NCBI GenBank assembly: GCA_905147135.1
Contig: LR990041.1
Coordinates: 11,159,907-11,223,906 of the forward strand
Origin: Blastobasis lacticolella
Lineage: Eukaryota; Arthropoda; Insecta; Lepidoptera; Blastobasidae
Length of the DNA: 64,000 bases
Reading direction: 5' to 3'
This document shows positions 49,601 through 57,640 of this stretch, piece after piece; positions within the stretch are counted from its first letter, which is position 1, and each line of letters begins with the position of its first letter. A model generated the notes under the pieces. The model did no database searches and was not told the origin of the DNA. It saw only the letters and a program-made list of their open reading frames with translations. Position numbers and translations under genes: made by a program.

Positions 49601-52600
49601 CATGAGAAGAGGACATTTAAGCATTAAATAATAAAGTTATAACTTAGTCACCTTTTTCAAGCACGCTCATTTCTAGAAGACCGTCGCCCACGGCTGCAAC
49701 ATTAGATTATGAGTCTGAATTATATAGGGTAGGTACAATGTTCTTGTAACGTGACATTTTCTGGGGTAAATAGGGATTTCAATTAACAAATATATAGTTT
49801 TATCATCGAGACATCACGACGGACCATTTTACTCTCTAATCTCACCACCCACTCGAAAACAAAATTAAAGCGACAAATTAGGTACCTAACGAGCCACTTG
49901 TACTGATATGTCCACTGTAGAACTGACTACCTTACAGTGAACCTACTCTATCGAACTGACCTGTAGGAACCTGTCCTATCACTGTACAGAACTATCCGCC
50001 AAGCAAAATCTCTAACTCATCGAAACGACCTCCTTTTATAGATAAAACACAACATAAAACGACTTTGAGATCCCACGAGGGGGACCAGAGTACCAGTGAA
50101 GGCGGTTGGATACCGTATTCTACGGCGAACCCGCCGACCGGTCCAGCAACACCAGGGTCGGAGGCTTGAGGGTCAGATGGGTGTAGAAGAGTGTACTGTA
50201 TCTACAGTAAGGATCAACGCCAACACCGATGGTCATCAAAATTATTAAGATTGAGAAATGAAAATGTTATCTAAAGACGCGTCATTTTAAAAAACCCAAG
50301 TCTATGTGACGCATAAATTAACATCCATAGTTTGAGATGATAGCTGTCAATCTTACAACCACATGATAATTATACGTATCAAATTCAAGAAAATTAGGCA
50401 TTTCATACAAAAGAGTTCAACGCGAGCGACACCCCCGTTGATGTCTTTTACATTAATGTAATTAAAATATTTATAAATACCAGACCAGTTATACATTAGT
50501 GTTAGTAGTGGTTAAGAGCAGGAAGTCTTGAAAGGATTCTGCATTGGGGTATTCTGCAATGTCAGGTGGATGGATACAGACAATTTTATACATATTACAA
50601 ATAGACTCCAGTCTCTACTTTTTATGTACATGGACTTTCCGATCCGAATTTATGATAAATGCTAGTAATTGATCATCCTATTAGATCAGCCTAAATACAC
50701 ATACTGCTGGACATACGGCTTCCCAGCAAACCTCTATAAATACCAGCCCTGAGTCGTCCACATCCAGTTGGTAACATTACCAGGTCACCTGTAAATTGGT
50801 GGAGAAAAATTAAGAAAGGAATACTCACACTTGGCGAGCAGACTGATGTCGTGATCAGACAGTCTCTCCATAAGGGCTGGGCGGGGCGCCAAGGAGCGGT
50901 CCAGGGGCGCCACGCTGGCGTCCAGCGCCCCCACGGCACTGTCACCTGCCGCCCCCGCGACCTCTCCGGCCAACATTTGCTCTACAGTGCGATCGCCCAG
51001 TAGTGATTGGAGAGCTTGCTCTGGATGCTCTTCGCCGAAACCGTCCTGAGACGCGGATCATATTTTAATAACTGCTTTGATTTTGTTTTAATGGAGGAAG
51101 GCAATGAGCAAGCGAGTCAGTTAATGGTACTCAACACCAGAGTCGTCGAGAATCGCAAATGCGTTTTTGGCGTTTGAAGGCTCCTTGACTGACGAGGTGT
51201 AGACTTGGTCTAAATAGCTCAGTATATGCAGCGTTTTTCTCATTTAGTGTCGACATCTCCAGTGACATCCAGTTTCGTAGCCATTTAGAAGAAAAGGTCA
51301 ATAATTTGTCTTGAAGAACTTTTTGACATGATGCCCACAGACACATTCTATCCACGCACCGCTCGACATCCACAGTCGACAGCGCGTAGGTCACCCCTTG
51401 TATTGCAAACGTCCATAGGCTGCTTACCGTCAGGCAGACCGTAAGCTTCTTTGCCACCTTAACGTGGTATAGATACAAAGTAGACATAGAGATTAGAGTC
51501 CACGTTAATAATACGATACTCACATTTGGTGGCGCTTGGAAGTCTGGAATTACAGCTTCTCGAAGTGTGATATCCTGAATATTGCTCACAACATTGCCAC
51601 TATTCTGTGCCATACAAAAATAAAAATAAAATGTATTCAATTAAAGAATCAGATATAAAAAAATATTATTAATAGGGATAAGCCCGCCTTTGCTTTGTAA
51701 AATGATATTTTTCTACCTACTGTATTTCTTTTTAATTGCAATAAAGAGTTTACATACATACATTATTTTATTGAATTTCTGTTGCGGGAAAAATAACATA
51801 TGGAGCGCGACGGCGTAATTAATGCTAGCGGGTCGACCTCGTAAGCGAAGGTGTTCGAACCGAGTTCGACTCCAAGTCACATAATACTATTCAAATAGGT
51901 ATTATACCTCAAGTGTCGCCATGTGAAAATGATTTTTCAGAAAAAATCAGTGGTACATGGTGGCACTGCTCTAAGTTATGTACAGTCAGCTGTAGAGTAA
52001 ATGAATGGACGCCAGGAACAAGAATTACAATGAATGTCTGTAAAACAGAATACTGATTATGCTTCCGCTTCTCCACTATTCGTCCCCCAAAACTGCCATT
52101 CGATCAATGTACCTATTTAACTGATTGTAATGTGGATTGGCGATAGTACCTAAATCACGATTACCTAATGTTTCAGCATTGTATCTATATCCATAGAATC
52201 CATAAATAGATCAATCATCATCATCATCATCCTGGTATTAAATCCGGGTTTCGCACTGGCGCGAGATGCGAGAGCCCGATAGACGAATCAATCTCTATTA
52301 TCTAATAACCTATTATTACATTTATACTAAACTAGTGGACCTGGCGCGACTTCGTTCGCTACTTTACCCCTACCTACCCTTTTTTTCTTGGATTACTCTA
52401 TTTATTATTGAAAACCGCATCACAATCCGTTTAAACGATTTTAAAAGTAGTTTAAAAGCTCTAAGCGTACATAGATACAGATGGCGGGAAGCGATTTTGT
52501 TTTATATTACGTATAGATAAACACTTTGAAAATACTGTACTAGCATGTACTTTACTGCCATTGAATAGGTAGATAGTTAGAAGCTTCGTCACGTGTAGGC

Positions 52601-54436
52601 ACAACCACGTCACGAAAGAAGAGACTTGTCAAATGGCAGTGGAGGGGACTTCGCGCAGGTCATCGTATACAGCGCAAGTCGAAGCACGTGACCCGCCAAG
52701 TTTTTTCTTATTTGACACTAGCTGTACCTGCAGTAAATCTGCAACTTGCTGTTCATTTTCAGGCTCCGCCGCCGCAATTGCAGGCGCGGGCGCTTGCCTC
52801 AGGGGACGCTGCACGGTCCTTACAAGCACTGCCTCATGGGCAGTTAACCTGTACAAGCAAAACTCTTGTAGGTTTCAATATATTCAAAACTATATAAGTA
52901 GTTTATCGGTTACCTAACACAAGCTTTGCTTACTTTGGGGCTAGATGGCGCTGTGTGAATTTGTACAAGCATATTTATTTATTGCTTCATAAATTGTATA
53001 TACATACAATGGTATACATTGTGTGTGTAATGTGTATAGGATAAAGTTTATGTACTTTTTACATTAGGTATATCTGCTATTCTATATAAGTGTAAATCAT
53101 ACTATGTATATATGTAGGTCCATACCTACCTACATGATAATCTGAAACATTTATTTTAATTTGTCCTTTAGAAATCCTTTATATTGTATTAACATTATTT
53201 TGTAATAATTGCTTTAAGTGATTGGTAATATAAGTCATTTCTTAGTGATTCATTGAGTTTATTATAAATCTTTATCTACTATATAAAAATAAGTCGGGTT
53301 TTCCTTCCTGACGCTATAACTCCAGAACGCACGAACCGATTTCCACGGTTTTGCATTCGTTGGAAAGGTCTCGGGTTCCGTGAGGATTATAGCAAAAAAA
53401 ATTCTGGAAAAATTTGAAAAGAAAAGCGGGAAAATCGTGTAGGGTAGGTGTAGGGTAGGTGTAAGGTAGGTGTAGGGTAGGTGTAGGGTAGGTGTAGGGT
53501 AGGTGTAAGGTAGGTGTAGGGTAGGTATAGGGTAGATGTAGGGTAGGTGTAAGGTAGGTGTAGGGTAGGTGTAGGGAAGGGTAGAACTAGAGGTAGGGTG
53601 GTGTAGGGTTAGAACGCTACGCGAACGAAGTCGCGCCGGGTCCACTAGTTGATATTATCAATGGGCTTGTAGAATATATTGTTAGACGTGAAGTGGGCAT
53701 AATAAGTTTGTTTTTATTGCATAGTGCGAATTTAGCAGGTACGTCTTCTCGTGTGTGGTATAAGGTTCTTTATTAGGTACGTAGGTACATACTATTCATT
53801 ATGAGTAGGTCATAAATTCTAATAAAAAAGGTGAGTTGGTCGTAAACAGTATTTAAAAGTTATAGTTAGAGAAAAGTAGTTTAAATTGCTTGATAAGTTG
53901 GTACTTACTTTTTATTTGTGTGCTTAAAAACATGCGCATGGATCATGCATAAGTCACCTGGAAAATTAATCAGTTAAGTATCTACTAAAGTACTTATGAA
54001 TATAACATAAATTTATGTTAATACATCGTACATAACTAGGTAAATGACGAGCCTATAGGATAAATAAGTAGGTATAATGTTAGCACAAAACTGAACTTAC
54101 CTAACAAGATCGTAACTTTTTTTTCATACAGTCTGACAAGTCCCCGAATTAGCTGAGAGCTCAAACGTAAAGAAAATCGATTGATAGGACGGCCTGATTC
54201 ATTAGTCATGACTTCCAGTAAATCGCCGCTATAACAATAGCAATTGTCATTATATGCGCACATGTAATTTTACATTTCAAAAAGTTACTTGTAAATATGA
54301 TTTACCATAATTTACGAATATCTTGTGACCAAAGTTGACGATGAGTTATTGCGGCAAACCTCAATGGCCATGAGTCAGCAACCCAGCACATGTAAAACTT
54401 GCCACCGCGTTTTAGTGATTCTTCCGGATAAAACAT
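37590..54436 (-). CDS. REC8-type alpha-kleisin (cohesin subunit), complete 17-exon gene
   Basis: Seventeen exons on the minus strand join with matching phases from the ATG at 54436 to the TGA at 37590 and give about 748 residues. The N-terminus, [12 protein letters not shown], followed by [16 protein letters not shown] (residues ~62-77), is the kleisin N-terminal domain, which in this family binds the SMC3 neck. [10 protein letters not shown] (~151-160) parallels the RAD21/REC8 I-T-M-R-E motif. The C-terminal winged helix (~669-740) ends L-K-Q-H-N-F-I-T-I and V-A-L-G-P, the part that binds the SMC1 head. The M-F-Y-x start with a K-R-G-G segment favours REC8, the meiotic subunit, over RAD21. 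E-A-L-R at ~378-381 fits the minimal separase site pattern ExxR. The acidic/Pro-rich linker is diverged, as is usual. RAD21-like paralogue status cannot be excluded. Confidence 0.88.
38117..38275 (+). mobile_element. tRNA-derived SINE in a kleisin intron
   Basis: The head GCGTCGGTGGCCAAGGGATT and the B box GGTTCAAATCCC are tRNA-like. The body ends TTACGGTCAGGTAATACATT...GATGAAACCTGAGG. The same body in reverse lies at 61430-61592. Confidence 0.65.
38280..38462 (-). mobile_element. Diverged copy of the (ATG)n short element
   Basis: ATTGCCATAATCTCCACACT through GCACCACACACCACA matches the family in minus orientation. The tail part is missing and the element abuts the SINE at 38117-38275. Confidence 0.65.
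38955..39770 (+). repeat. 84-bp satellite with 252-bp higher-order period
   Basis: About ten copies of an 84-bp unit start at 38955 and every 84 bp to 39543, with two more diverged copies near 39631 and 39712. The first six units repeat a three-unit pattern of variants (ACAACTCAGTACT, AAAACTCAGAACT, ACAACTCAGAACT) twice, so the array has a 252-bp higher-order period. Because 84 is divisible by three, the plus strand stays open for 191 codons. That frame is a by-product, as the array sits in a kleisin intron. It is not a CRISPR array: there are no unique spacers. Confidence 0.9.
39790..41507. other. Kleisin intron 16, no feature seen apart from a LINE-tail fragment
   Basis: AT-rich intron sequence. 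A short segment near 41319-41400 (GATCGCCATCTCATCTGAGC) resembles the LINE tails at 28830 and 59455. A 38-base splice-bounded segment at 40968-41005 was considered and rejected as an exon. Confidence 0.45.
41508..41697 (-). mobile_element. Non-autonomous Helitron copy
   Basis: Begins CTAGTGGACCTGGCGCGACT after an A and ends in GCGACTTTGTTTTATACC. It matches the family except for an eroded 5' terminus. Confidence 0.65.
41738..42002. repeat. Two degenerate tandem copies of a kleisin exon-intron junction
   Basis: Segments near 41738-41866 and 41867-41999 repeat the end of kleisin exon 16 and the following intron (CAAGGAAGTGAAGCAAGC blocks plus a shared TTTTGTCC...ATAAGTATGATACG tail). The unit is about 130 bp. 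The copies carry substitutions that break the reading frame. Confidence 0.65.
42003..42151 (-). CDS. Kleisin exon 16 (winged helix)
   Basis: Acceptor CAATTCCTGTCCCCAG, donor CTGA|GTAAGA. It encodes [18 protein letters not shown] through A-C-F-T-S-L-L, the first helices of the C-terminal winged-helix domain. Its 3' boundary is the source of the two nearby degenerate copies. Confidence 0.85.
42485..42775. mobile_element. MITE copy in a kleisin intron
   Basis: AATGGGAGGTTTTCCTACAG at the left and GAAAATCGCCCATTG at the right are imperfect inverted ends. The interior aligns with 31589-31905. Confidence 0.55.
42827..42954 (-). CDS. Kleisin exon 15
   Basis: 42 codons plus two bases between TATATTGAAG and ATACG|GTAAGG. 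It encodes a Ser/Thr/Pro-rich linker ending D-T-Q-R-Y-I-R, directly before the winged helix. A Helitron ends 35 bp upstream of its acceptor. Confidence 0.8.
42990..43110 (-). mobile_element. Truncated Helitron next to kleisin exon 15
   Basis: Starts CTAGTGGACCCTGCGCGACG after A and continues into CTACCC-rich sequence. The distal half is missing. Confidence 0.55.
43560..43695 (+). mobile_element. RTE-like LINE 3' tail
   Basis: GCAGCCGATGGATGCAAGAG, GGTGAGGCCTGTGTTCAGCA and a GATGATGATGAT tail appear in the usual order for lepidopteran RTE 3' ends. Confidence 0.65.
43903..44054 (-). CDS. Kleisin exon 14
   Basis: 50 codons after a split Asp. Acceptor CATCAATTCCCAG, donor GCCAAG|GTGATT. It encodes [10 protein letters not shown] and a Ser/Arg/Glu-rich linker. 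Confidence 0.8.
44473..44587 (-). CDS. Kleisin exon 13
   Basis: 38 codons plus one base between TTGTTCTAG and ACATTAG|GTATGT. It encodes [14 protein letters not shown], then a Gln/Lys/Glu-rich helical stretch. Confidence 0.8.
45305..45649 (-). CDS. Kleisin exon 12
   Basis: 115 codons in phase 0 at both ends (acceptor GTACTTTCAG, donor AAATCT|GTAAGT). It encodes the acidic and Pro-rich linker with V-V-E-P-V-E-P-P and P-D-M-E-I-D, comparable to the linker of RAD21. A Met at the third codon could serve as a start if transcription began in the preceding intron. Confidence 0.85.
45906..46115 (-). mobile_element. Helitron-like repeat fragment
   Basis: ACTGGCGATCCGGCCCGGAT at one end and AAAATCCGTTGTGTGGTTTT...AGCGACTTTATACC at the other follow the same plan as the Helitron family. 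The terminal CTAG is not intact. Confidence 0.5.
46185..46337 (-). CDS. Candidate first exon nested in a kleisin intron
   Basis: An ATG frame of 51 codons ends at GAAAAG|GTAGGC. It encodes [12 protein letters not shown], then a helix of coiled-coil type, [12 protein letters not shown]. The composition looks truly coding. It cannot be a kleisin internal exon, because the frame before the Met does not fit exon 11's phase. Its donor is in phase 0 and fits exon 12. It may be an alternative first exon giving a short C-terminal kleisin isoform, or the start of a separate small gene. If unspliced, it stops at 46128 after 69 codons. Confidence 0.5.
46642..46813. mobile_element. Small MITE with 19-bp inverted repeats
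   Basis: ATGCGCTTATTACACATTC at 46642-46660 is the reverse complement of 46795-46813 with one mismatch. The interior contains a TTCAGTGACTGAATTCAG palindromic stretch. No coding capacity. Confidence 0.65.
47585..47755 (-). CDS. Kleisin exon 11
   Basis: 57 codons in phase 0 at both ends (acceptor CTTTTCAAAACAG, donor CTGGAG|GTAAGT). It encodes [10 protein letters not shown], the possible separase motif W-E-A-L-R-E-R, and [12 protein letters not shown]. That last part parallels the L-W-N-x-R-L-L-x-L-F segment of RAD21. Confidence 0.85.
47875..47992 (-). mobile_element. RTE-like LINE 3' tail
   Basis: The minus strand reads [13 protein letters not shown] and continues into a [13 protein letters not shown] tail with a (GAT)n end. 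This is the shifted-frame remnant of the W-M-R-K-A-Q-D-R type tail seen at 16375. Confidence 0.65.
48055..48110 (-). mobile_element. Short LINE-tail fragment
   Basis: CATCATCATCTCAGCCGGAG through AACACAGGCCTTCAACAAA is the extreme 3' end of the same RTE-like family. Confidence 0.5.
48300..48434 (-). CDS. Kleisin exon 10
   Basis: 45 codons between TTTTACTCAG and TGCGAG|GTAATT. It encodes [13 protein letters not shown] and [11 protein letters not shown], which corresponds to the K-R-R-K-L-I-V-D segment of the kleisin family. Confidence 0.88.
48816..48933 (-). CDS. Kleisin exon 9
   Basis: 39 codons after a split Lys. Acceptor CTCAAAATACAG, donor CTTGAG|GTAATT. It encodes an acidic linker with P-Q-V-P-E-Q-P-Q-P and E-P-E-D-I-E-L-E. 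Confidence 0.82.
48983..49178 (+). mobile_element. Intact 196-bp non-autonomous Helitron in a kleisin intron
   Basis: Begins TCTTTATATATATAATTCTT after an A and ends GTCGGGTCCGCTAG before a T. A short hairpin GACAGGACAACGTCTGTC lies just before the end. These are the textbook Helitron termini. It lies 49 bp upstream of exon 9. Confidence 0.75.
49495..49564 (-). CDS. Kleisin exon 8
   Basis: 22 codons between GTTAATACAG and GAAAA|GTTAGT (donor GTTAGT, less common). It encodes a repeated [13 protein letters not shown] linker. Phases require exactly this donor. Confidence 0.72.
49652..49693 (-). CDS. Kleisin exon 7 (42-base micro-exon)
   Basis: Bounded by CTAATGTTGCAG and GAAAAAG|GTGACT. It encodes [13 protein letters not shown] and completes split codons on both sides. 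Confidence 0.72.
50829..51045 (-). CDS. Kleisin exon 6
   Basis: 72 codons plus one base between GATCCGCGTCTCAG and GCCAAGT|GTGAGT. It encodes [10 protein letters not shown] and an Ala/Leu/Glu-rich linker ending H-D-I-S-L-L-A-K. Confidence 0.82.
51388..51466 (-). repeat. Copy of the 'GATGGTAAGCAGT' repeat family
   Basis: CCCCTTGTATTGCAAACGTC, GCTTACCGTCAGGCAGACCG and TTTGCCACCTTA follow in family order. Confidence 0.6.
51524..51604 (-). CDS. Kleisin exon 5
   Basis: 27 codons in phase 0 at both ends (acceptor TTTTTGTATGGCACAG, donor CCAAAT|GTGAGT). It carries [13 protein letters not shown], the clearest family motif after the N-terminus (RAD21: V-E-E-I-T-M-R-E). Confidence 0.88.
51605..52331. 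other. Kleisin intron 4, part; tRNA-like patch only
   Basis: AT-rich. A patch near 51805-51880 with GTTCGAACCGAGTTCGACTC looks like eroded tRNA B-box sequence, probably SINE debris. Confidence 0.4.
52332..52517 (-). mobile_element. Intact 186-bp non-autonomous Helitron
   Basis: The minus strand runs from TCTATACGTAATATAAAACA to GCGCCAGGTCCACTAG with A before and T after. It sits in kleisin intron 4. Confidence 0.72.
52728..52848 (-). CDS. Kleisin exon 4
   Basis: One base plus 40 codons between TTTTGCTTGTACAG and CTGCAG|GTACAG. It encodes [13 protein letters not shown] and [12 protein letters not shown], the stretch between the N-terminal domain and the I-T-L-R-E motif. Confidence 0.8.
52918..52966 (+). 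mobile_element. 3' fragment of the tRNA-Gly SINE
   Basis: TTTGGGGCTAGATGGCGCTG followed by TGTGAAT matches only the end of the SINE body at 16520 and 19851. Confidence 0.55.
53269..53648 (+). mobile_element. 380-bp Helitron with an internal minisatellite
   Basis: Begins TCTTTATCTACTATATAAAA after A and ends GCGCCGGGTCCACTAG before T. The CGAACGAAGTCGCGCC part before the end matches the other copies. The 5' part carries a block with CTCCAGAACGCACGAACCGA. Confidence 0.75.
53437..53580 (+). repeat. 11-bp minisatellite GTGTAGGGTAG
   Basis: About thirteen copies of GTGTAGGGTAG with AAGG and ATAGG variants, inside the Helitron. The unit is not the insect telomere repeat TTAGG. Confidence 0.85.
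53909..53957 (-). CDS. Kleisin exon 3 (49-base micro-exon)
   Basis: Acceptor TTAATTTTCCAG, donor AAAAA|GTAAGT. It encodes [11 protein letters not shown] and completes split Gly and Lys codons on either side. It continues the N-terminal domain helix. Confidence 0.82.
54101..54228 (-). CDS. Kleisin exon 2
   Basis: 42 codons with a split Cys and a split Gly (acceptor TGCTATTGTTATAG, donor TTGTTAG|GTAAGT). It contains the kleisin signature [16 protein letters not shown]. Confidence 0.9.
54306..54436 (-). CDS. Kleisin exon 1 with start codon
   Basis: ATG at 54436-54434 in the context ACAATGT, donor TTATG|GTAAAT. It encodes [13 protein letters not shown] and S-Q-D-I-R-K-L. M-F-Y is the conserved beginning of RAD21/REC8 kleisins, which supports this start. 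Confidence 0.9.
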
Positions 54437-55389
54437 TGTAGTTGGGTTTTTCGTGAAATAAACGAATTAACACAAATCCGCCATTTGTAGTTGTTAAAAA
54501 CTTTAGAATTATCTCCCGCTCCCGCCAAAATTAAACTTGACTGACATGAGTGAGTGAATGAGTGACGTTAGGTCTATAATGTTGGTGAACATGGTGAATA
54601 CCGATTATTACCATTTTGTATTTCACCTTTATAATAATTGTTTCATAATTTAAACTAATTATAAATTATTACAATTAAAATTAATCAATTATAACACAAG
54701 TACCTATTTTATATACTACCGGTTAAAAAAAGTCGAGTATATAAAAGTACAGAAATAAAACGGAAGTTTGATGGTTTTTTTTATTTTGGCTTTGAAATCT
54801 AGATGACCATCCCGAAGAAGTGTTCTTTTCAAGCGAAAAAAACAGGGGGTCTACCACGAAGTGACAATTAGCGATGATTCGGCCGAATGTTCGGGTGTTT
54901 CCTACTACGAACTTCTTTTGATCGGGTCGATCGGGACGGTCTTTCATTCAATCGGACCGATTTATTTGACATTAGTTGCGTCGGAGATCCTACTCTGAAC
55001 GCGTAAAGTTCGACCGATAATTTGAGTTTGACAGCTGTTGCATCGTTGATTTTATGTCAAAATCTACGACAGCAAAATAGTTATCGTGGGACTATCGTAA
55101 GTACAAAATTTCAAGTGTGTGTTCCCGGAAATCCCGGCACGGCGATAAATTCCACTCGTTTAAATAATAACAAGAGGTTGCGACGAAATATTAGAGTTCA
55201 TTCTTTGTGTGAGCTTAGTTGAATACACAGTGTATGTGAAGACCTGAAAAATATATTATTTTGAACTAGAACTCTTGGTTGTATGGTTTTTGTTAAGTTT
55301 CCTGCCAAAGTAAGTCTTCATTCAACATTGTTTTGGAGTTTTGTATTTCAATAATGTGGAAAACTAAGTGTGTATTGGAAATTGCAGCG
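54437..55389. other. Upstream region of the kleisin gene, no feature assigned
   Basis: AT-rich. It must include the kleisin promoter, but I see no convincing TATA/initiator pair. No other gene. Confidence 0.4.
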
Positions 55390-56995
55390 AACACCTAACT
55401 CAAAATGATAGGACGTATGATTCTGGTGGAAGAAGCCCTCCTGCAAGAGCGTGTTGAGCGCCAGCGGCATCGCAGACGCCTCCGTGATTCTTTTAATGTC
55501 AATGTAGTGCCTGATTGAGCTTTGTTTCAAACTACAGACTGAGTCAGACACTATGAAGAGCTCTGCCAAGATATAGTGCCTCTTCTACCCCGGAAACGTA
55601 GTCGTCGTGCAATTGACAACACAACAAAGGTAAGTGTTGGACTTAACAAAGTATTTTATCAGAGTACCTAGGTTTAGTAACCTATACCTAAGTCTGTCCT
55701 TTTGTCTAGTAAATTATTTAACATTATAATTTTTAGATACTCTTTGCCCTGAATTTTTAATCTCGGGGTAGTTATCAAGGATCTGTGGAGCAAAATACTG
55801 ATGCCCCAGCAAACTCGGGTCTGATGGAGGTCATGACTGCCATCAATACATCACACATAAGTGTAGGTACATAAAATTCCCTCAAAATGCAAATGACCGA
55901 AATGCTATTTTATTACTTTTATTGTAGGCATTGATTTGATTTCTCATTTTTCAAGACATTGTTTTTTCCTTACAGGTTTTATGAGCGATACAATCTTCCA
56001 GGAGTAGTGGGGTGTAATATATATATAGTATACACATATAGCCATTTTCAGGCTCAGTGAACATGAGGAGCGATTTTTTAATAGGAAACATTTCCATTCT
56101 ATCAACACCCAAGTTGTAAGTTAAAATACATAATATGTAGGTATAATTAATCATTTACTCAATAATTGTTATGCACTTTTATTGTCTTTATGTGCCTACA
56201 TTTCGCCCATGTAACAATAACTGTCCACTTGTCCATAACTGTATCTCACAAGTTTATTATTTTTAGATATGTGACTTCAACTGTAATATCCTAAATGTGG
56301 ATGCAAGATATGGTGGAGTGTCGCACAATTCTTTTATTTGGTCTGAATATCAAGACATAGGATCATCTGGAGGGTCTCCAAGAGACTACATATATATTAG
56401 GTAAGAAAATTCTAATTACTAAGGAAACTTATAACCACAGCTATATAACATCCCACTGTTGGGAAGAGGTCTCCCCTTGTGTCAAGGAGGTTTTAAGGCA
56501 GCACAGTGACAAACGAGCAGACGGTACACCTGATGGTAAGTGGTTACTGTCGCCCATAACATCCATCATGAAATTATACGTACTTGAATTTGGATAGCAC
56601 AAAAAACAAATAATTACAATTTAGTTGCACGTGGTCAATTGAAACCCACAACCTCGCAAACGGATAGCAGACTCACCGATTGCATCAGAATTAACTTATT
56701 ATTATTTCATTTTTACAGGTGATTCAGGATATGCTCTATGAGAGTATTTACTGACACCAATAGCCCATGGTGAGGAAAACAATCCAGAAGGCAAATACAA
56801 TATTGCCCTTTCCACCATTGAACACACATTTATGATCCTAAAAGGTTGGTGGAGATGTCTTCTGGCAGTGAGGGGAAACAGCAGGCAAGATAATCTTAGC
56901 CTGCTGTTTTGCACAATATGTGCATAAGGGCCGGTGTGAATGCTCTAGAGTTGATAGAAGATGATCTCCGAGCAGAAAATGCTCAGCAGGAGTCG
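55390..56995 (+). pseudogene. Degenerate PIF/Harbinger transposase, intron-containing
   Basis: Separate plus-strand segments follow the order of a HARBI1-like transposase. R-R-L-R-D-S-F-N is at about 55455-55495 (donor ACAAAG|GTAAGT near 55629). G-S-Y-Q-G-S-V-E lies near 55775. C-D-F-N-C-N-I-L-N-V-D-A-R-Y-G-G with S-H-N-S-F-I-W is at 56270-56345. G-D-S-G-Y-A-L with Y-L-L-T-P-I, then E-H-T-F-M-I-L-K-G-W-W-R-C-L, is at 56718-56865. In-frame stops and shifts mean it is not active. Splice-like borders are still visible. Confidence 0.75.
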
Positions 56996-57376
56996 TAGGG
57001 AAATTGGTCATTTTCTAAGGGGGCAGAGGGAGAGGGAGCGGATAGTTAGGTTATTTAAGTAATTTCAGAGGAACCAATTATTTAATACAATTACTTTGAT
57101 GCACCGAAACCCTTATTATGTTTTTGATATTAATTCTGAATGATTTTGACATTGTGTATACTTTTTGTATTCATATAATACTTTAATATTGACTGATGAC
57201 TTCGTTTATTGTATTTTAATATGTACTTGTCCTGTTTTGTGAGATTAGTCTATAAGCATATTGCTGTTATTATTAATAAATAAAACAATTTTATTTTATA
57301 TGTAAACCAAAGAATTTTTTTAATGTAAATGTAATTATTTGATAATAGAAACAGAAAATTTATTGATAACTTAGAA

Positions 57377-57640
57377 TTAATAATAAATGCCTGCAAATTT
57401 ATAGATAGAAAAAAAAAACTTATTTGTTCTATCTATAAATTGCTGCATTAACCATTGCATGGCCACTACAGCATCGGCTATTATTGTGGCTGCTGCCATA
57501 ATGCCCTCCTCCTCCTGCCTCATTGTTTCGTGTCTCTCACTGTGCGTGGTCCTCTTCAAATCGGAACAGTCACCCATACAGAACCATTAGCTCGAAGGAT
57601 AGGCTGCTGCTGAACCACTCGTAGTCATCGTGGAGCTGCA
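57377..57640 (-). pseudogene. Possible second Harbinger ORF remnant
   Basis: A minus-strand frame encodes H-S-E-R-H-E-T-M-R-Q-E-E-E-G-I-M-A-A-A and D-A-V-V-A-M-Q-W-L-M-Q-Q-F. It lies after an acceptor-like CTTTTGCAG and opposite to the transposase. Harbinger elements usually carry a Myb/SANT-like gene in opposite orientation. The match here is only positional and compositional. Confidence 0.4.

Noticed and set aside
51805..51880. tRNA-like patch
   Set aside because: Only a B-box-like segment; no foldable cloverleaf seen, so probably SINE debris.
53437..53580. Telomere-like TAGGG array
   Set aside because: The unit is 11 bp GTGTAGGGTAG inside a Helitron; insect telomeres use TTAGG.
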